DNA from: Allobacillus halotolerans | GTDB lineage: Bacteria; Bacillota; Bacilli; Bacillales; Alkalibacillaceae | Length of the DNA stretch: 64,000 nucleotides | Direction of reading: 5' to 3' | NCBI RefSeq assembly: GCF_018967645.1 | Contig: NZ_JAHLZF010000005.1 | Location: 8,057-72,056, forward strand | Shown here: one piece after another, positions 62,080-64,000 of the stretch | Position numbering within the stretch: position 1 is the first letter of the stretch | How the letters are laid out: every line of letters starts with the position of its first letter | Program-made: the position numbers and the translations under genes | The notes under the pieces: generated by a model | The model's database searches: none | What the model saw: only the letters and a program-made list of their open reading frames with translations | What the model was told of the DNA's origin: nothing

Positions 62080-63267
62080 TTAAAACAAATGACCTAATTT
62101 ATCGCGTTTTGTTTGCAAGTACTTTTCGTTGTTTTTATTTGATTCCATTTTAAGTGGTACACGTTCAACTAATTCGAGTTCATAACCGTGCAGTCCTTTG
62201 ATCTTACGTGGATTATTGGTGAGTAGGCGCATTTTACGTACACCGACGTCTTCTAAAATTTGTGCACCTAAACCGTAATCCCGTAAATCAGCTGGAAAAC
62301 CAAGTTTGTGGTTAGCTTCAACGGTATCATAGCCTTCTTCTTGGAGCTTATAGGCTTTTAGTTTATTCAACAAGCCGATGCCTCGACCTTCTTGGCGCAT
62401 GTAAAGAAGAACACCTTTTCCTTCTTCTTCAATCTGTTTTAAGGCTGCTTCCAATTGCGGACCACAATCACAACGATGGGAGCCAAATACGTCGCCTGTT
62501 AAACATTCACTATGCACACGGACCAACGTAGGCTCATGTGGGTTGATATCACCTTTCACTAAGGCAATATGCTCACGGCCGTCCAGATCATTTGTGTAAG
62601 CAATCGCATTGAAATCACCGAATGAAGTTGGTAAGTTGATTTCGATTTCACGACTGATCAATTTTTCGTGTTTTCTACGATACTTAATCAAGTCTTCAAT
62701 CGTAATCAGCTTCAATCCTTTTTCATCTGCCAATTTACGAAGTTCCGGTACACGAGCCATCGACCCATCTTCATTCATGATTTCGCAAATAGCGCCGACA
62801 GGTTTTGATCCAGCGATTTTCGCCAAGTCAATAGCCGCTTCTGTATGCCCTGCCCGACGCAAAACGCCTCCCTCTTTCGCGATTAACGGAAAAATATGTC
62901 CAGGTCGTTTAAATTCTGTTGGAACGACATCATCTTCAGCTAAGCGCATAATGGATTTAGACCGCTCGCCTGCACTAATCCCAGTCGTTGTTTCCACATG
63001 GTCGATACTGACGGTAAATGCAGTGCCGTGACTGTCTGTATTCACATCAGCCATCATGTTCAATTGAAGTTGATCTGCTTTTTCTTTCGTAATCGGTGCA
63101 CAGATTAATCCACGGCCTTCTGTCGCCATGAAGTTGATCATTTCGGGAGTTGCTTTTTCACCTAGTGCGACAAAGTCCCCTTCGTTCTCTCTATTCTCGT
63201 CATCTACAACGATGACAGCTTTTCCTTCGCGTAGGTCTTCTATTGCTTCTTCTATTGAATCAAACAT
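62080..63267 (-). CDS. ribBA: Bifunctional 3,4-dihydroxy-2-butanone-4-phosphate synthase / GTP cyclohydrolase II
   Basis: 395 residues joining two riboflavin enzymes. The RibB half (1-200) has [19 protein letters not shown] and [16 protein letters not shown]; the RibA half (200-395) has the zinc-site [20 protein letters not shown] and [28 protein letters not shown]. It supplies both precursors of lumazine. AGGAGGGG precedes the ATG. Confidence 0.97.
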   Translation of the reverse strand: MFDSIEEAIEDLREGKAVIVVDDENRENEGDFVALGEKATPEMINFMATEGRGLICAPITKEKADQLQLNMMADVNTDSHGTAFTVSIDHVETTTGISAGERSKSIMRLAEDDVVPTEFKRPGHIFPLIAKEGGVLRRAGHTEAAIDLAKIAGSKPVGAICEIMNEDGSMARVPELRKLADEKGLKLITIEDLIKYRRKHEKLISREIEINLPTSFGDFNAIAYTNDLDGREHIALVKGDINPHEPTLVRVHSECLTGDVFGSHRCDCGPQLEAALKQIEEEGKGVLLYMRQEGRGIGLLNKLKAYKLQEEGYDTVEANHKLGFPADLRDYGLGAQILEDVGVRKMRLLTNNPRKIKGLHGYELELVERVPLKMESNKNNEKYLQTKRDKLGHLF

Positions 63268-63282
63268 TGTTTGCCCCTCCTA

Positions 63283-63933
63283 TTAACCAAGAAACCCTGA
63301 TTTTCGCAGCTGTTCCAAGGAAACTCCTTTTTCTTTTTGTTCTTCGTTCGGTTGTACGAGCTGATAGACATATTTTAACAATTGGTCGCATTCGATATTC
63401 ACTAAATCCCCTGTACCTTTGCTCGTTAAGGTTGTTGCATCCTGTGTGTGCGGGATTAACGAGATGGTTAACACATGATCTTCTAAGCCAAATATCGTAA
63501 GCGATGTCCCGTCAATCGATACGGAACCTTTAATCATCATATATTTACTTAAGTTTGCAGGTACTTCAATATGAAAGTATTCCGCATTCTCACGTGTTTC
63601 ACGTTTAATGATTTTCCCCAAGCCATCGACGTGTCCTGACACGAAATGACCTCCAAATCGTCCATTGGCTGCCATTGCGCGTTCCAGATTCACTTTTGAA
63701 CCGACTTTTAAATCTTTTAATGCGGTATGGTGAAATGTCTCAGGCATAACGTCCATCGTAAAATTCGTATCTGTAAAAGAAGTCGCTGTTAAACAAACAC
63801 CGTTAACAGAAATACTGTCACCCAATTTCAAATCCTTTGTCACGATCGATGCTTTCACATCCAACTCGAGAGACTCGTTTGCTTGGTTGATCGTTTGTAT
63901 TTCACCGACTTCTTCAATAATTCCAGTAAACAT
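63283..63933 (-). CDS. ribE: Riboflavin synthase, alpha chain
   Basis: RibE dismutates two lumazines to riboflavin. 216 residues made of two similar barrels: [12 protein letters not shown] and [12 protein letters not shown] in the first, [14 protein letters not shown] and [13 protein letters not shown] in the second. TAGGGGG precedes the ATG. It is followed by ribBA after 15 bases. Confidence 0.97.
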   Translation of the reverse strand: MFTGIIEEVGEIQTINQANESLELDVKASIVTKDLKLGDSISVNGVCLTATSFTDTNFTMDVMPETFHHTALKDLKVGSKVNLERAMAANGRFGGHFVSGHVDGLGKIIKRETRENAEYFHIEVPANLSKYMMIKGSVSIDGTSLTIFGLEDHVLTISLIPHTQDATTLTSKGTGDLVNIECDQLLKYVYQLVQPNEEQKEKGVSLEQLRKSGFLG

Positions 63934-63944
63934 TGTATAACCCC

Positions 63945-64000
63945 CTACCGTTTCGGTTTGGCAATAATTTTCAAGTCATCATCCATCTGTTCGATCGATT
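63945..64000 (-). CDS. ribD: C-terminal end of ribD (partial)
   Basis: Only the last 17 codons are inside the window (SIEQMDDDLKIIAKPKR, then TAG). Identity rests on position: in Bacillus the order is ribD-ribE-ribBA-ribH, and this frame ends 11 bases before ribE. Any FMN riboswitch would lie beyond the right edge. Confidence 0.7.
   Translation of the reverse strand, partial: SIEQMDDDLKIIAKPKR

Overview
The window is a stretch of chromosome from a low-GC Gram-positive bacterium of the Bacillaceae. The gene order matches Bacillus relatives (divergent metK/pckA, menF-D-H-B, yugO/yugN/yugJ/yugI/patB, ribD-E-BA-H), with strong AGGAGG-type ribosome sites and an S-box upstream of metK. An OpuAC/GbsR-type compatible-solute locus and the lack of any rRNA or tRNA suggest, as inference, an ordinary chromosomal segment from a salt-tolerant genus near Virgibacillus, Oceanobacillus or Halobacillus.

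Layout. 0-3 kb: a Tat-exported GMC dehydrogenase with its small subunit and its own tatA. 3.5-7 kb: membrane protein, S41 peptidase, DUF2332 protein. 7.2-16 kb: metK with SAM riboswitch, two Nudix hydrolases, pckA, a TraB/GumN lipoprotein and small unknown genes. 16-22 kb: GbsR-type regulator, cysteine hydrolase and betaine-binding lipoprotein; a PLP aldolase/sugar-lactone oxidase pair; an MFS exporter behind an attenuator. 22.5-28 kb: a type I toxin/antisense locus, YidC2 with a MifM-like stalling leader, AraC regulator, acetamidase, GrpB. 28.4-40.4 kb: a defence-like island with two related PLD-helicases, a MazG-like pyrophosphohydrolase, a three-gene GHKL (paraMORC-like) cassette and a DUF262/DUF1524 nuclease. 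40.5-52.8 kb: menaquinone synthesis (menE ... menB-menH-menD-menF, then menA and a hotdog thioesterase), interrupted between menB and menE by MazEF, a nuclease, a decayed toxin locus and a methyltransferase. 53-61.5 kb: second toxin locus, YugO-type K+ channel, yugN, yugJ, yugI, patB, SodC lipoprotein. 61.5-64 kb: riboflavin operon.

The most unusual feature is a set of intergenic arrays that all have a 21-bp period but fall into several sequence families. One family comes as exact seven-unit (147-bp) modules at three places, with a further truncated piece on the opposite strand at the left edge. Another is enclosed by imperfect terminal inverted repeats like a non-autonomous mobile element. 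The other strong signals are the MifM-like leader overlapping yidC, three relics or copies of one toxin/antisense module, and the defence-like island with its three-gene ATPase cassette.
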